A DNA stretch of 64,000 nucleotides from Microtetraspora sp. NBRC 16547 (GTDB lineage: Bacteria > Actinomycetota > Actinomycetes > Streptosporangiales > Streptosporangiaceae): assembly GCF_030268965.1 (NCBI RefSeq), contig NZ_BSSE01000033.1, positions 1 through 64,000 of the forward strand, read 5' to 3'. Below, piece by piece: positions 42,379-50,820 of the stretch; position 1 is the stretch's first letter; each line of letters starts with the position of its first letter. Below the pieces are notes generated by a model, which worked only from the letters and a program-made list of their open reading frames with translations, was not told the DNA's origin and ran no database searches. A program made the translations under genes and the position numbers.

Positions 42379-42855
42379 TCATCTGCGGTGGTCGCCACCC
42401 CTGATCTGGTCGACGGCGTGGCCCAGGATGGGGGCGAGGACCGCCATCCCGTCGCGTACGCCGCCCGAGGAGCCGGGCAGGTTGACGATCAGCGTGGACC
42501 CGGCCTGCCCGGCGAGGCCGCGGGACAGGATCGAGGTGGGCACCTTCTCCCGGTTCACGTGTCGTACGGCCTCCGCGATGCCGGGGATCTCGCGGTCGAG
42601 GACGCGGCGCGTCATCTCGGGCGTGAGATCCAGGGGCGTGAGGCCGGTGCCGCCGGTCGTCACGATGACGTCGTAGCGGTCGTCGACGCCCTGCCGGAGG
42701 GCCGTCTCGACCGGCTCGCCGTCGGGGACCACCTTCGGTCCGTCCACGGTGTCGCAGCCCGTCTCCGCGAGCAGCCTCGCCAGCAGCGGCCCCGAGGTGT
42801 CCTCGTAGACCCCGGCGGACGCGCGGTTCGACACCGTGATCACAAGTGCTCTCAC
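42379..42855 (-). CDS. mog: Molybdopterin adenylyltransferase (Mog/MoaB)
   Basis: The GTG at 42855 overlaps the moaC stop. The protein has 158 residues: MRALVITVSNRASAGVYEDT, then DVIVTTGGTGLTPLDLTPEM (the TTGGTG MPT-binding loop) and LIVNLPGSSGGVRDGMAVLA. It adenylates molybdopterin before metal insertion. The protein is complete. Confidence 0.92.
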   Translation of the reverse strand: MRALVITVSNRASAGVYEDTSGPLLARLLAETGCDTVDGPKVVPDGEPVETALRQGVDDRYDVIVTTGGTGLTPLDLTPEMTRRVLDREIPGIAEAVRHVNREKVPTSILSRGLAGQAGSTLIVNLPGSSGGVRDGMAVLAPILGHAVDQIRGGDHRR

Positions 42856-43322
42856 GGTCGCGTCCAGACACCGGTCTTGCCGCCGGTCTTCTCCTCGACG
42901 CGCACGCCAGTGATGACGGCCGCGGGGTCGACGGCCTTGACCATGTCGATCAGGGCCAGGGCCGCCACGGTGACGGCGGTCAGCGCCTCCATCTCGACGC
43001 CGGTGCGGTCGGCGGTCTTGACCCGGGCGGTGATCTCCACCCCGGTGTCGACGACGTCGAGCACGACTTCGACGCCCTGCACGGCGATCGGGTGGCAGAG
43101 CGGGATGAGGTCGGGCGTGCGCTTGGCCCCCATGATCCCGGCGATCCTGGCCACGCCGAGGGCGTCGCCCTTGGGGACGTCGCCCGCGCGGAGGGCGGCC
43201 ACGGCGGGAGCGGCGAGCAGGACGCGCCCGGTGGCGGTGGCCGTACGGACGCTGACGTCCTTCTCCGAGACGTCCACCATGCGGGCGGCGCCGGTTTCGT
43301 CGATGTGCGTCAGATCGGTCAT
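42852..43322 (-). CDS. moaC: Cyclic pyranopterin monophosphate synthase MoaC
   Basis: The protein has 156 residues: LTHIDETGAARMVDVSEKDV, ARIAGIMGAKRTPDLIPLCH, PIAVQGVEVVLDV and TGVEMEALTAVTVAALALID with MVKAVDP (catalytic Lys). All MoaC signatures are present. It acts with MoaA (not in the window) in the first step of molybdenum cofactor synthesis and is coupled to mog. Confidence 0.93.
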   Translation of the reverse strand: MTDLTHIDETGAARMVDVSEKDVSVRTATATGRVLLAAPAVAALRAGDVPKGDALGVARIAGIMGAKRTPDLIPLCHPIAVQGVEVVLDVVDTGVEITARVKTADRTGVEMEALTAVTVAALALIDMVKAVDPAAVITGVRVEEKTGGKTGVWTRP

Positions 43323-43358
43323 GTCTCTCCTCGCCTACTCGGAGTCGTGTCCGCGAAT

Positions 43359-43430
43359 CGCGCCGTGAATCGTGCTGTGCATCGCACGGTGGATCGCGCC
43401 GTGAATCGCGCGGTGCATCGCACTGTGGAT
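43359..43430. repeat. Six 12-bp tandem units between moaC and moeA
   Basis: Units CGCGCCGTGAAT, CGTGCTGTGCAT and CGCACGGTGGAT repeat in the same order (a 36-bp unit twice). No protein is assigned. It lies in the 125-bp gap, about 25 bp before the moaC start, so it may affect translation or mRNA structure of moaC-mog. Confidence 0.75.
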
Positions 43431-43447
43431 TCGCTCGCTGCGCCCGC

Positions 43448-44632
43448 TCACAGCGGGATCACCTCCACTTCGGCTCCCTCGGGGAGCTCTGTCACGTCTT
43501 CGGGCACGACGACGAGGGCGTTGGCGGACGCGAGCGCGGCGAGCTGGTGCGAGCCCTGCCCGACGACCGGCGCCACCTTCTCCCCCGACAGCACGGCGCG
43601 CAGGTAGGACCGCTTCCCCGCGGGCGACCGCAGGTAGGCCGTGGTGGTCGCCCTGATCGTCAACGGCGGGCCCTCGGGCAGGCCGCGCATCTTGCGCAGG
43701 GCCGGCTCGACGAAGAGCACGAACGACACGAAGGACGAGACGGGGTTGCCGGGCAGCGTGAAGATCGGCACGTCGTCGTCGCCGACCACGCCGAAGCCCT
43801 GGGGCATCCCCGGCTGCATGGCGACCTTCTCGAAGACGACCTTGCCGAGCGGGGCCAGCGCCTCCTTGACCGGTTCGTACGCGCCCATGGAGACGCCGCC
43901 ACTGGTGACCACGGCATCGGCCCGGACGAGCTGGGCCTCAAGCGCGTCGAGGAACCGCTGCGGGTCGTCCGTCACGGCTCCGGCGCGGAAGACCTCTCCC
44001 CCGGCCTCCTGGACGGCCGCCGCGATCATGAAGCTGTTGGACTCCCAGATCTGGCCGTGTCCCAGCGGCGTGCCCGGCTCGGCGAGCTCGGCTCCGGTGG
44101 AGATCACCACGACCCGGGGCCGGGGCCGTATCAGCACGCGGCGACGGCCGACCCCGGCCAGGATGCCGAGCTGCGCGGGCCCGATCACGCTCCCCGCACG
44201 GAGCACGATCTCGCCCGCGCGTACGTCCTCGCCGGAGCGCCGGATGGCATTGCCCGCGGGAACCGGCCGGTGGACGGTGACACGGGCCGTGCCGCCGTCG
44301 GTCCACTCCACCGGCACGACGGCGTCGGCACCGGCGGGCACGGGCGCGCCGGTCATGATGCGCGTGACCATGCCCGGCCCCATCGCGCGCAGCTCGCTGT
44401 CCCCCGCGGCCACGTCCTCGATCACCGGGAGCACGACCGGCGCGCCGGCCACGTCCGCGGCGCGTACGGCATAGCCGTCCATGGCCGAGTTGTCGAAGGG
44501 GGGAAGTGCCACAGGCGACGCGACGTCCTCCGCGAGCACGGTGCCGTGGGCCCGTTCGAGGTCGACCTCGAGGGGCGCCAGCGGCCGTACGGTCGCGAAG
44601 ATGTCGGCCAGGTGCCGATCGACCGATTTCAT
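43448..44632 (-). CDS. moeA: MoeA-type molybdotransferase / Glp division protein
   Basis: The ATG at 44632 lies 4 bp after the galU stop; 394 residues. Domains in order: DRHLADIFATVRPLAPLEVD, PPFDNSAMDGYAVRAADVAG, RIMTGAPVPAGADAVVPVEW, VISTGAELAEPGTPL (MPT-binding), VTSGGVSMGAYEPVKEALAP, FTLPGNPVSSFVSFVLFVEP and the C-terminal beta domain. In this locus the M. tuberculosis and Corynebacterium counterparts are reported to act as Glp, which binds FtsZ and GlpR. Both Mo insertion and a division role are possible; the nearby glpR favours the latter as at least an added role. Confidence 0.9.
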   Translation of the reverse strand: MKSVDRHLADIFATVRPLAPLEVDLERAHGTVLAEDVASPVALPPFDNSAMDGYAVRAADVAGAPVVLPVIEDVAAGDSELRAMGPGMVTRIMTGAPVPAGADAVVPVEWTDGGTARVTVHRPVPAGNAIRRSGEDVRAGEIVLRAGSVIGPAQLGILAGVGRRRVLIRPRPRVVVISTGAELAEPGTPLGHGQIWESNSFMIAAAVQEAGGEVFRAGAVTDDPQRFLDALEAQLVRADAVVTSGGVSMGAYEPVKEALAPLGKVVFEKVAMQPGMPQGFGVVGDDDVPIFTLPGNPVSSFVSFVLFVEPALRKMRGLPEGPPLTIRATTTAYLRSPAGKRSYLRAVLSGEKVAPVVGQGSHQLAALASANALVVVPEDVTELPEGAEVEVIPL

Positions 44633-44636
44633 GCCT

Positions 44637-45542
44637 CTAGGATCCCGCCTGGTCGAGGAACTCGCGCAGCCACGGGATGAACTCCGGCGCCAGGTCCTCG
44701 CGGTCGGCCGCGAACTGGACGACCGTGCGCAGGTAGTCGAGCTTGTTGCCCGTGTCGTAGCGGCGGCCGCGGAACAGCACGCCGTGGACCGGGCCACCCT
44801 CTTCCGTGCCGCGGGAGGCCAGCGTGCGCAGGGCATCGGTGAGCTGGATCTCGCCGCCGCGACCGGGCGGGGTGTGCTCCAGCACCTCGAACACGGCCGG
44901 GTCGATCACGTAACGGCCGATGATCGCCCAGTTGGACGGCGCCTCGTCGGCCGGCGGCTTCTCCACCAGGTCGGTCACACGGACGACGTCGTCCTGGTCG
45001 GTCACCTCGATGGCGGCCGCGCCGTACAAGGAGATCTGCTCGCGCGGCACCTCCATCAGGGCGATGACGCTGCCGCCGTAGGTGGCGCGAACCTCGATCA
45101 TGCGCTGCAGCAACGGGTCACGGGGGTCGATCAGGTCGTCACCGAGCAGACAGGCGAAAGGCTCGTCGCCGACGTGCTGCTTGGCGCACAGGACGGCGTG
45201 GCCGAGGCCCTTGGGCTCGCCCTGGCGCACGTAGTGCATGGTGGCGAGGTCGACAAGCTCCTGGACCTGCGAGAGGCGCTCCTCGTCGCCCTTGGCGCGG
45301 AGCGCGTCCTCGAGTTCGTAGGCGACGTCGAAGTGGTCCTCGATCGAGCGCTTGTGGCGGCCGGTCACCATCAGAACGTCGAGCAGACCGGCGGAAACCG
45401 CCTCCTCGACGACATACTGAATGGCCGGCTTGTCGACGATGGGCAGCATCTCCTTGGGAGTCGCCTTGGTCGCGGGCAGGAATCGGGTGCCGAGGCCCGC
45501 CGCCGGCACAACGGCTTTCGTTACGTTCTCAAAGTCAGCCAT
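44637..45542 (-). CDS. galU: UTP-glucose-1-phosphate uridylyltransferase
   Basis: The protein has 301 residues: KAVVPAAGLGTRFLPATKAT, PKEMLPIVDKPAIQYVVEEA, GHAVLCAKQHVGDEPFACLL, GDDLIDP and EKPPADEAPSNWAIIGRYVI. All GalU signatures, including the sugar-binding VEKP, are present. It supplies UDP-glucose for wall polymers and trehalose. It is first in the minus-strand run galU-moeA, divergent from the cyclo-ligase. Confidence 0.95.
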   Translation of the reverse strand: MADFENVTKAVVPAAGLGTRFLPATKATPKEMLPIVDKPAIQYVVEEAVSAGLLDVLMVTGRHKRSIEDHFDVAYELEDALRAKGDEERLSQVQELVDLATMHYVRQGEPKGLGHAVLCAKQHVGDEPFACLLGDDLIDPRDPLLQRMIEVRATYGGSVIALMEVPREQISLYGAAAIEVTDQDDVVRVTDLVEKPPADEAPSNWAIIGRYVIDPAVFEVLEHTPPGRGGEIQLTDALRTLASRGTEEGGPVHGVLFRGRRYDTGNKLDYLRTVVQFAADREDLAPEFIPWLREFLDQAGS

Positions 45543-45566
45543 GGTGGAACACTAATGGAGCAGGCT

Positions 45567-46142
45567 ATGGACAAGATGAACCTACGGCGATGGATTCTTA
45601 ACACACGGTCAGGGCTGGATGAGAAGGTCCTGCGTGAGTCGTCCGCCGCGATCAGGGAGCACCTGCTGGAGCAACCCTGGGTTCAGATGGCCGGGCTGGT
45701 CGCGTGTTACTGGTCGATCGGGTCCGAGCCGTCAACCCACGGCCTGGTCTTCGCACTGTGGAAGCACGGGGCGACGGTCATGCTGCCGGTGCTCCGGCCG
45801 GACCGCGATCTCGACTGGGCGGTGTACGACGGTCCGGACTCCCTCGCTCCCGGTCCGTACGGGATCATGGAGCCGGTGGACACGCGGCGCGGCGTGGACG
45901 CGATCAGGACAGCCGCGCTGGTCATCGTCCCCGCGCTCGCGGTGGACAGGTCGACGGGGATCCGGCTCGGGCGTGGCGGCGGGTCCTACGACCGCGCACT
46001 GGCCAGAGTGGGACCCAACGTCCCGACCGTGGCGCTGCTGCATGAAGGGGAGCTGATCGAGGGGATTCCCGCCGAATCACACGATCAGCCCGTCGCATTT
46101 GGGGCATTACCGACCGGTATTGTTCATTTGCGACAAATGTGA
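45567..46142 (+). CDS. 5-formyltetrahydrofolate cyclo-ligase
   Basis: The start is the ATG at 45567 (GGAG eight bases upstream); another in-frame ATG lies at 45555. The protein has 191 residues: VACYWSIGSEPSTHGLVFAL, VMLPVLRPDRDLDW, PYGIMEPVDTR, LVIVPALAVDRSTGIRLGRG and GGSYDRAL (the ATP-binding G-x-G-x-G-x-YDR). It recycles 5-formyl-THF. Divergent from galU, as in mycobacteria. Confidence 0.92.
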   Translation: MDKMNLRRWILNTRSGLDEKVLRESSAAIREHLLEQPWVQMAGLVACYWSIGSEPSTHGLVFALWKHGATVMLPVLRPDRDLDWAVYDGPDSLAPGPYGIMEPVDTRRGVDAIRTAALVIVPALAVDRSTGIRLGRGGGSYDRALARVGPNVPTVALLHEGELIEGIPAESHDQPVAFGALPTGIVHLRQM

Positions 46143-46172
46143 CGAGGCTGCCGTAGCTCGAAGGGGGGGCAG

Positions 46173-47681
46173 GTGGGGCTGAACGTATGGCTGCTCCTGT
46201 CCGCCATCGTCGTCATCACGGCAATCATCTCGGTCCGCATCGCCCACCGCACGGGCCTGCCCAGCCTGTTGATCTATCTCGGCCTCGGCATGCTGGTCGG
46301 GGAATCGGGATTCGCGCACATCCACTTCGAGAACGCGGCGCTCGCCCAGCAGCTCGGTCTCGTCGCACTCGCCGTCATCCTCGCGGAAGGCGGTCTGACG
46401 ACCAACTGGCAGAGCGTACGACGTGCCGTGCCCACGGCCCTGGTCCTGGCCACGGTCGGCGTCGCGGTCAGCATCGTCGCGTTCGCGGTGGCCGTACAGG
46501 GCCTCCTCGGCATGAGCTGGCGGATGTCGCTGCTGTTCGGCGCGGTGCTCGCCTCAACCGACGCGGCGGCCGTGTTCTCCGTGCTGCGGCGGCTTCCCCT
46601 GCCTCCGCGGATCGCGGGCGTGCTGGAGGCGGAGTCCGGTTTCAACGACGCGCCGACCGTGATCGTCGTGACGATGCTCAGCCTGCCCTCCGCGCCCATG
46701 CCGTCAACGTGGGACATCCTGGTCAACGCCGCGTACGAGCTGGCGGTGGGGGCCGCGGTGGGGCTGGCGATCGGCCCCCTGGCGTCGTACCTGTTGCGCC
46801 GGGTGGCGCTGCCCGCCTCCGGCCTCTACCCGATCGCCGTCATGGCCGTCGCGTTCCTCGCGTACGCGGGGGCCGTGCAGCTCCACGCGAGCGGCTTCCT
46901 CGCCGTCTACGTCGCGACGCTGATCATCGGGAACAGCCGCCTGCCGCACCGATCAGCCACCCGCGGGTTCGCGGAGGGCGCCGCGTGGCTGGCCCAGATC
47001 GGCCTCTTCGTCATGCTCGGCATGCTCGCCAGCCCTTCGGAGCTGCCGAAGACGATCGTCCCCGGCCTGCTGGCGGGTGTGGCCCTCGTGCTGCTCGCCC
47101 GCCCGCTCTCCGTCGCCGTCTGCGCGCTTCTCGTGTGGCTCGCGCGCATCGACCGGATCTCCTGGAGAGAACAGGTGTTCCTCTCCTGGGCCGGTCTGCG
47201 CGGCGCGGTGCCCATCGTCCTGGCCACGATCCCATGGGCGGACGGCATGATCGGCGCCAAAGGGCTGTTCAACGAGGTCTTCATCATCGTGGTCGTCTTC
47301 ACGCTGGTGCAGGGCCCGACCTTGCCGTTCCTGGCCCGGCGGCTCGGCATCAGCGCCGAGGGAGAGGCCCGCGACCTCGACGTGGAGGCCGCGCCGCTTG
47401 AGGAGCTGAAGGCGGATCTGCTGCAGGTGCGGATCCCTCCCGGCTCCATGATGCAGGGCGTGGAGATCTTCGAGCTGAGGCTCCCCGCGAACGCGGCGGT
47501 GACGATGATCGTGCGCGAGGGACGTTCCTTCGTCCCGTCGGAGACCACCAAGTTGCAGGCCGAGGACCAGCTCCTCGTGGTCACCACGGCCGCGCAGCGG
47601 CAGGTCGTCGAACAGCGACTGCGCGCCGTGAGCCGCAAGGGCAAACTGGCCGGCTGGTACGGCGAACGCGGCACAACGTGA
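46173..47681 (+). CDS. Cation/proton antiporter with TrkA-C domain (CPA1, NhaP2/CvrA-like)
   Basis: The GTG at 46173 follows a G-rich ribosome site; 502 residues. About 12 membrane helices, with ASTDAAAVFSVLRRLPLPPR and ESGFNDAPTVIVV (the ND pair of the ion site), and WAGLRGAVPIVLATIP. After ~res 395 a RCK_C/TrkA-C domain (LLQVRIPPGSMMQGVEIFEL, SFVPSETTKLQAEDQLLVVT) binds a regulatory ligand. The likely role is K+ or Na+/H+ exchange for pH and volume control. Confidence 0.9.
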   Translation: MGLNVWLLLSAIVVITAIISVRIAHRTGLPSLLIYLGLGMLVGESGFAHIHFENAALAQQLGLVALAVILAEGGLTTNWQSVRRAVPTALVLATVGVAVSIVAFAVAVQGLLGMSWRMSLLFGAVLASTDAAAVFSVLRRLPLPPRIAGVLEAESGFNDAPTVIVVTMLSLPSAPMPSTWDILVNAAYELAVGAAVGLAIGPLASYLLRRVALPASGLYPIAVMAVAFLAYAGAVQLHASGFLAVYVATLIIGNSRLPHRSATRGFAEGAAWLAQIGLFVMLGMLASPSELPKTIVPGLLAGVALVLLARPLSVAVCALLVWLARIDRISWREQVFLSWAGLRGAVPIVLATIPWADGMIGAKGLFNEVFIIVVVFTLVQGPTLPFLARRLGISAEGEARDLDVEAAPLEELKADLLQVRIPPGSMMQGVEIFELRLPANAAVTMIVREGRSFVPSETTKLQAEDQLLVVTTAAQRQVVEQRLRAVSRKGKLAGWYGERGTT

Positions 47682-47973
47682 ACGTTCACATGAGTGAACG
47701 GCGCCGGCCTCCGACGCGGGCGTTCCGGATGGCGCGCCGAAGGCGTGTCACGCGTCGCCGTCCCATCATGTGGACATGCGGTGTTCCGGGATGTGGTGAC
47801 ACCGTCTCCTGCGGAGTGACACCCGTGATCACATACGGATGACGTCCAGGCGTGTGAGCACAGGGCATTCGCGCCTGTGGCGCGGGCATTCCGGCAGGTC
47901 GGGCGGGCGCCTCAGTCGCGGGTACGCAATAAATGGGGCCTGAGTAGCGTTTATGCTTCTCGGCTGCGTACCA
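47682..47973. other. Intergenic region with palindromes
   Basis: A perfect 12-bp palindrome GTGAACGTTCAC (47678-47689) covers the antiporter stop. The rest is GC-rich without an ORF; an AT-rich patch (AATAAATGGGGCCTGAGTAGCGTTTATGCT) near 47927-47956 probably holds the promoter of the next gene. Confidence 0.5.
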
Positions 47974-48000
47974 TTAGCAGTCGCACCGGTTGAGTGCCAG
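47974..48000. promoter_or_regulatory. CIRCE-like HrcA operator
   Basis: TTAGCAGTC, nine bases (GCACCGGTT), GAGTGCCAG. The CIRCE consensus is TTAGCACTC-N9-GAGTGCTAA: spacing is exact and 15 of 18 arm bases match. It lies 15 bp upstream of the GTG start of the zinc-ribbon gene. Its M. tuberculosis counterpart (Rv0991c/Ruc) is in the HrcA heat-shock regulon. Confidence 0.7.
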
Positions 48001-48015
48001 TTTCAGGAGGAGCGC

Positions 48016-48330
48016 GTGCCCACCTACCAGTACGCCTGTACCGCTTGCGGTGAGCAGCTGGAGGCCGTCCAGAAGTTCTCTGACGCCCCGCTCACCGACT
48101 GTCCGCAATGCACCGGCAAGCTGCGCAAGGTGTTCTCCGCAGTCGGCATCGTGTTCAAGGGGTCCGGCTTCTACCGCACCGACAACCGGTCCTCCAGCTC
48201 GTCGAAGTCGACGACCTCGACGTCAGGCGACTCGTCCAAGACGGAGTCCACCTCTGCTCCGGCCAAGACCGAGTCCACCCCCGCTCCGGCGGCGACCTCG
48301 ACGCCCGCGTCGAGCACCTCCGCGGCGTAG
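48016..48330 (+). CDS. ruc: FmdB-type zinc-ribbon protein, Ruc-like redox-regulated chaperone
   Basis: The start is the GTG at 48016, after CAGGAGGAGC. The protein has 104 residues: VPTYQYACTACGEQLEAVQK, then TDCPQCTGKLRKVFSAVGIV gives two Cys pairs (zinc ribbon), FKGSGFYRTDN, then a Ser/Thr/Ala/Pro-rich disordered tail. Size, order and locus (beside 5-FCL, galU, moeA) match Rv0991c/Ruc, a chaperone activated by Cys oxidation that works with DnaK. The CIRCE-like box fits heat-shock control. Confidence 0.82.
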   Translation: MPTYQYACTACGEQLEAVQKFSDAPLTDCPQCTGKLRKVFSAVGIVFKGSGFYRTDNRSSSSSKSTTSTSGDSSKTESTSAPAKTESTPAPAATSTPASSTSAA

Positions 48331-48525
48331 CCTTCCCGGCCCGGCTCATCCGGGCCAGGACTTCATCCGGGCGAGAACTTCATCGGCCCTGAGGCGGGCC
48401 AACGCGGATCGGGCAATTCGCGGATCGGGCAAGTCGCGGACCGGGCTCAGGCCACCGCTTCTGGGCGAGAAAAGTTATCCACAGGGCCCGAATCCACCCC
48501 GACGCCCTTTCGCTAGGGTCTGCCC
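48331..48525. other. 195-bp gap with short GC repeats
   Basis: Contains imperfect 16-17-bp units (GCGGATCGGGCAATTC, GCGGATCGGGCAAGTC, GCGGACCGGGCTCAGG) and TTCATC-CGGGC repeats. No ORF is called. The AAAAGTTATCCACAGG near 48472 resembles a DnaA-box-like string but stands alone. Confidence 0.4.
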
Positions 48526-49332
48526 ATGGTCACTCGCGCAGACATCGGTGTCATCGGCGGTTCCGGGTTCTACTCACTGCTCGACGACGCCAAAGAGGTC
48601 CAGGTCGGCACGCCGTACGGCCCGCCCAGCGACACGATCACGCTCGGCCGCATCGGTGGTCGCTCCGTGGCGTTCCTCCCCCGGCACGGGCGTGGTCACG
48701 TGCATCCGCCCCACACCATCCCTTATCGCGCCAACATGTGGGCGCTGCGTTCGCTCGGCGTCCGCCAGGTCATCGCTCCGTGTGCCGTCGGCTCTCTCCG
48801 CGCGGAGTACGGCCCCGGCACCCTGGTGATCCCCGACCAACTCGTGGATCGGACGACCAGCAGGGAGCAGTCCTACTACGACTCCGGCTGTGCCGTTCAC
48901 GTCTCCTTCTCGGATCCCTACTGCCCCACCGGGCGCGATGTCGCGCTGAGCGCCGCCCGCGAGGGCGGGTGGTCCCCCGTCGACGGCGGCGCGCTCGTGG
49001 TGATCGAGGGGCCCCGGTTCTCCACCAGGGCGGAGTCGCAGTGGTACGCCGGAGCCGGTTGGTCGATCATCGGCATGACGGCGATGCCCGAGGCCGTGCT
49101 CGCCCGCGAGCTGGCCCTTTGCTACACGCAGATCTCCCTGGTGACCGACCACGACGCCGGGGTGATGGCGGGCGAGGGCGTCACCCACGAAGAGGTCCTG
49201 GCTGTCTTCGCCGCCAACGTCGAACGGATGCGCTCCCTCATCGGGCAGGTCGTGGCAGCCCTTCCGGAGGAGCGCTCCTGCCCTTGCGGCAGCGCTCTCG
49301 ATGGCATCCCGCTCCCGTTCGTGCTGCCTTGA
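48526..49332 (+). CDS. mtnP: S-methyl-5'-thioadenosine phosphorylase family
   Basis: The protein has 268 residues: ADIGVIGGSGFYSLLDDAKE, FLPRHGRGHVHPPHTIPYRA (phosphate and ribose site), VIAPCAVGSLRAEYGPGTLV, PRFSTRAESQWY, IIGMTAMPEAVLARELALCY. This is the MTAP/PNP family. The C-terminus (RSCPCGSALDGIPLPFVLP) has a Cys pair as in mycobacterial homologues. It recycles methylthioadenosine. Confidence 0.92.
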   Translation: MVTRADIGVIGGSGFYSLLDDAKEVQVGTPYGPPSDTITLGRIGGRSVAFLPRHGRGHVHPPHTIPYRANMWALRSLGVRQVIAPCAVGSLRAEYGPGTLVIPDQLVDRTTSREQSYYDSGCAVHVSFSDPYCPTGRDVALSAAREGGWSPVDGGALVVIEGPRFSTRAESQWYAGAGWSIIGMTAMPEAVLARELALCYTQISLVTDHDAGVMAGEGVTHEEVLAVFAANVERMRSLIGQVVAALPEERSCPCGSALDGIPLPFVLP

Positions 49333-49336
49333 CCGC

Positions 49337-49927
49337 ATGCGTGCCCTGAGCCGTCCGCTGGCCCGCCACCGCCGTCTCATCGCCGCATTGCTCGCCGCCG
49401 CCTCCGTGGCGTGCGCGCTCCTGGCCGTACGGCAGCCGCCCGGCGTCGCCGTTCTCGCCGCGGCCCGTGACCTCCCCGGGGGGCGGGTGTCCGCGCCGGA
49501 CGTCACCGTCGTGCGGCTGCCGCCGGACGCGGTTCCCGACGGCGCGTTCAACGAGAAGGCCTCCATCGTCGGCAGAGTCCTGTCGGGGCCGGTACGCCGA
49601 GGGGAACTCCTCACCGACGTCCGGCTGCTCGGGCGGGGATTCCTGTCGGCCCTGGGCTCCGGTCTGGTGGCGACCCCGGTGCGGATCGCCGACGCCGACG
49701 CGGCAACCCTGCTCTCGCCGGGGGACGTGGTCGATGTCCTCGCCGCCTTCAGGCAGGAGGCCGCTCAGGCGATCACCGTCGCTCGGGAGGTCACGGTCGT
49801 GACCAGACCGGCGACCGGATCCGTCGAGGGCGCGCTCCTGGTGCTCGCCACCACGAGCGAGCAGGCGATCGCCCTCGCCCGGGCGCAGTCCAGCAGCCGC
49901 CTCTCCGTGACCGTCCACGCCCGATAG
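49337..49927 (+). CDS. SAF-domain membrane protein (CpaB/RcpC-like)
   Basis: The ATG at 49337 lies 4 bp after mtnP. The protein has 196 residues: an N-terminal helix (RLIAALLAAASVACALLAV), then the SAF domain (AVLAAARDLPGGRVSAPDVT, ASIVGRVLSGPVRRGELLTD, LSPGDVVDVLAAF). CpaB/RcpC proteins with this layout act in Flp pilus assembly, but no tad genes lie here. The role may differ. Confidence 0.8.
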   Translation: MRALSRPLARHRRLIAALLAAASVACALLAVRQPPGVAVLAAARDLPGGRVSAPDVTVVRLPPDAVPDGAFNEKASIVGRVLSGPVRRGELLTDVRLLGRGFLSALGSGLVATPVRIADADAATLLSPGDVVDVLAAFRQEAAQAITVAREVTVVTRPATGSVEGALLVLATTSEQAIALARAQSSSRLSVTVHAR

Positions 49928-50001
49928 CGCCCCGCCGGGGCAGTGAATCATGCTGCCGGCCCGCCGGCCGGTGATGATCTGGCCGTTCGGCGGCGGCGTG
50001 A

Positions 50002-50820
50002 CTACGACGACGTCGCGGCGGCCGTGGTCGTCACTGTCATGGGCTGCCGCGCCCTCCTCGGCATGGGACGCCAGGTCGTCAGCAGGGCCATGGCGAGCAG
50101 CAGTTCCGCGATGTCCCCGCCGTAGTACATGATCTCGGCGGCGCCGTGCAGTTCCACCACCGGCACCCGTACGTCGATGAACAGCCCGGCGTACATCAGC
50201 TGGGCCAGCGTGGCGTGCGAGGTGATAGCCATGCCCAGCACGACCAGCCGCATCCGGACGGATGGGCGCCGGGGTGCCGGGTCCGGTCCCGCGACGACCC
50301 AGGCGAACAGGCAACCCGCGATCACGAAGTGGAGGTGCACAAGGTGATGCGACAGTTGACCGTCGGCCACCAGCCGATACAGCGGCGTGAAGTACAGCGC
50401 GGCCATACCGCCCACGTTGAGCACCAGCGCGAGCCACGGATTCGTGATCGCGCGCACCGCGCGGCTGTGGAGAACCCTCGCGACACGACGCCTGTGCGGC
50501 GGTGGGAGAGACCGCAACAGCAGCGTCAGCGGAGCTCCCAGCACGAGAGCGGTCGGGGCCAGCATCCCGATGAGGAGATGCTGCAGCATGTGCCCACGAA
50601 AGTCGCCCTCGGCGAAGGTGGCGACCGGCGGGAGCATCGCCACCATGAGCAGCGTTCCCCCGGCGACGACGCTCGCCGTACGCCATCGGCTCCAGCCCCT
50701 CGGCTCACGCCGTACGCGCCGGGCGAGCACGAGATAGCCGGCGACCAGGAGGGCGATGACCGCCGACTGCAGGAGCGCGGCGATCCCACCACCGTGGCCC
50801 TCATGCGCGAGGTGGGTCAT
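50002..50820 (-). CDS. CtaG-type cytochrome c oxidase assembly protein
   Basis: The protein has 272 residues and about seven helices. The family pattern is MTHLAHEGHGGGIAALLQSA, FRGHMLQHLLIGMLAPTALV (H-x-x-QH), HHLVHLHFVIAGCLFAWVVA and YYGGDIAELLLAMALLTTW. The His-rich N-terminus and lumen His residues suggest Cu delivery to a caa3-type oxidase. It overlaps the DUF2243 gene by 4 bp. Confidence 0.88.
   Translation of the reverse strand: MTHLAHEGHGGGIAALLQSAVIALLVAGYLVLARRVRREPRGWSRWRTASVVAGGTLLMVAMLPPVATFAEGDFRGHMLQHLLIGMLAPTALVLGAPLTLLLRSLPPPHRRRVARVLHSRAVRAITNPWLALVLNVGGMAALYFTPLYRLVADGQLSHHLVHLHFVIAGCLFAWVVAGPDPAPRRPSVRMRLVVLGMAITSHATLAQLMYAGLFIDVRVPVVELHGAAEIMYYGGDIAELLLAMALLTTWRPMPRRARQPMTVTTTAAATSS

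Noticed and set aside
43359-43430. Tandem repeat considered as a CRISPR array
   Set aside because: Repeat units directly abut with no unique spacers and no cas genes are near.
47678-47689. Palindrome GTGAACGTTCAC as an operator
   Set aside because: It overlaps a stop codon, is far (~340 bp) from the next start, and resembles no specific operator I can name; kept only as a note in the gap entry.
48472-48485. DnaA-box-like TTATCCACA, considered as an origin element
   Set aside because: A single box without a cluster, AT-rich unwinding region or dnaA/dnaN nearby.
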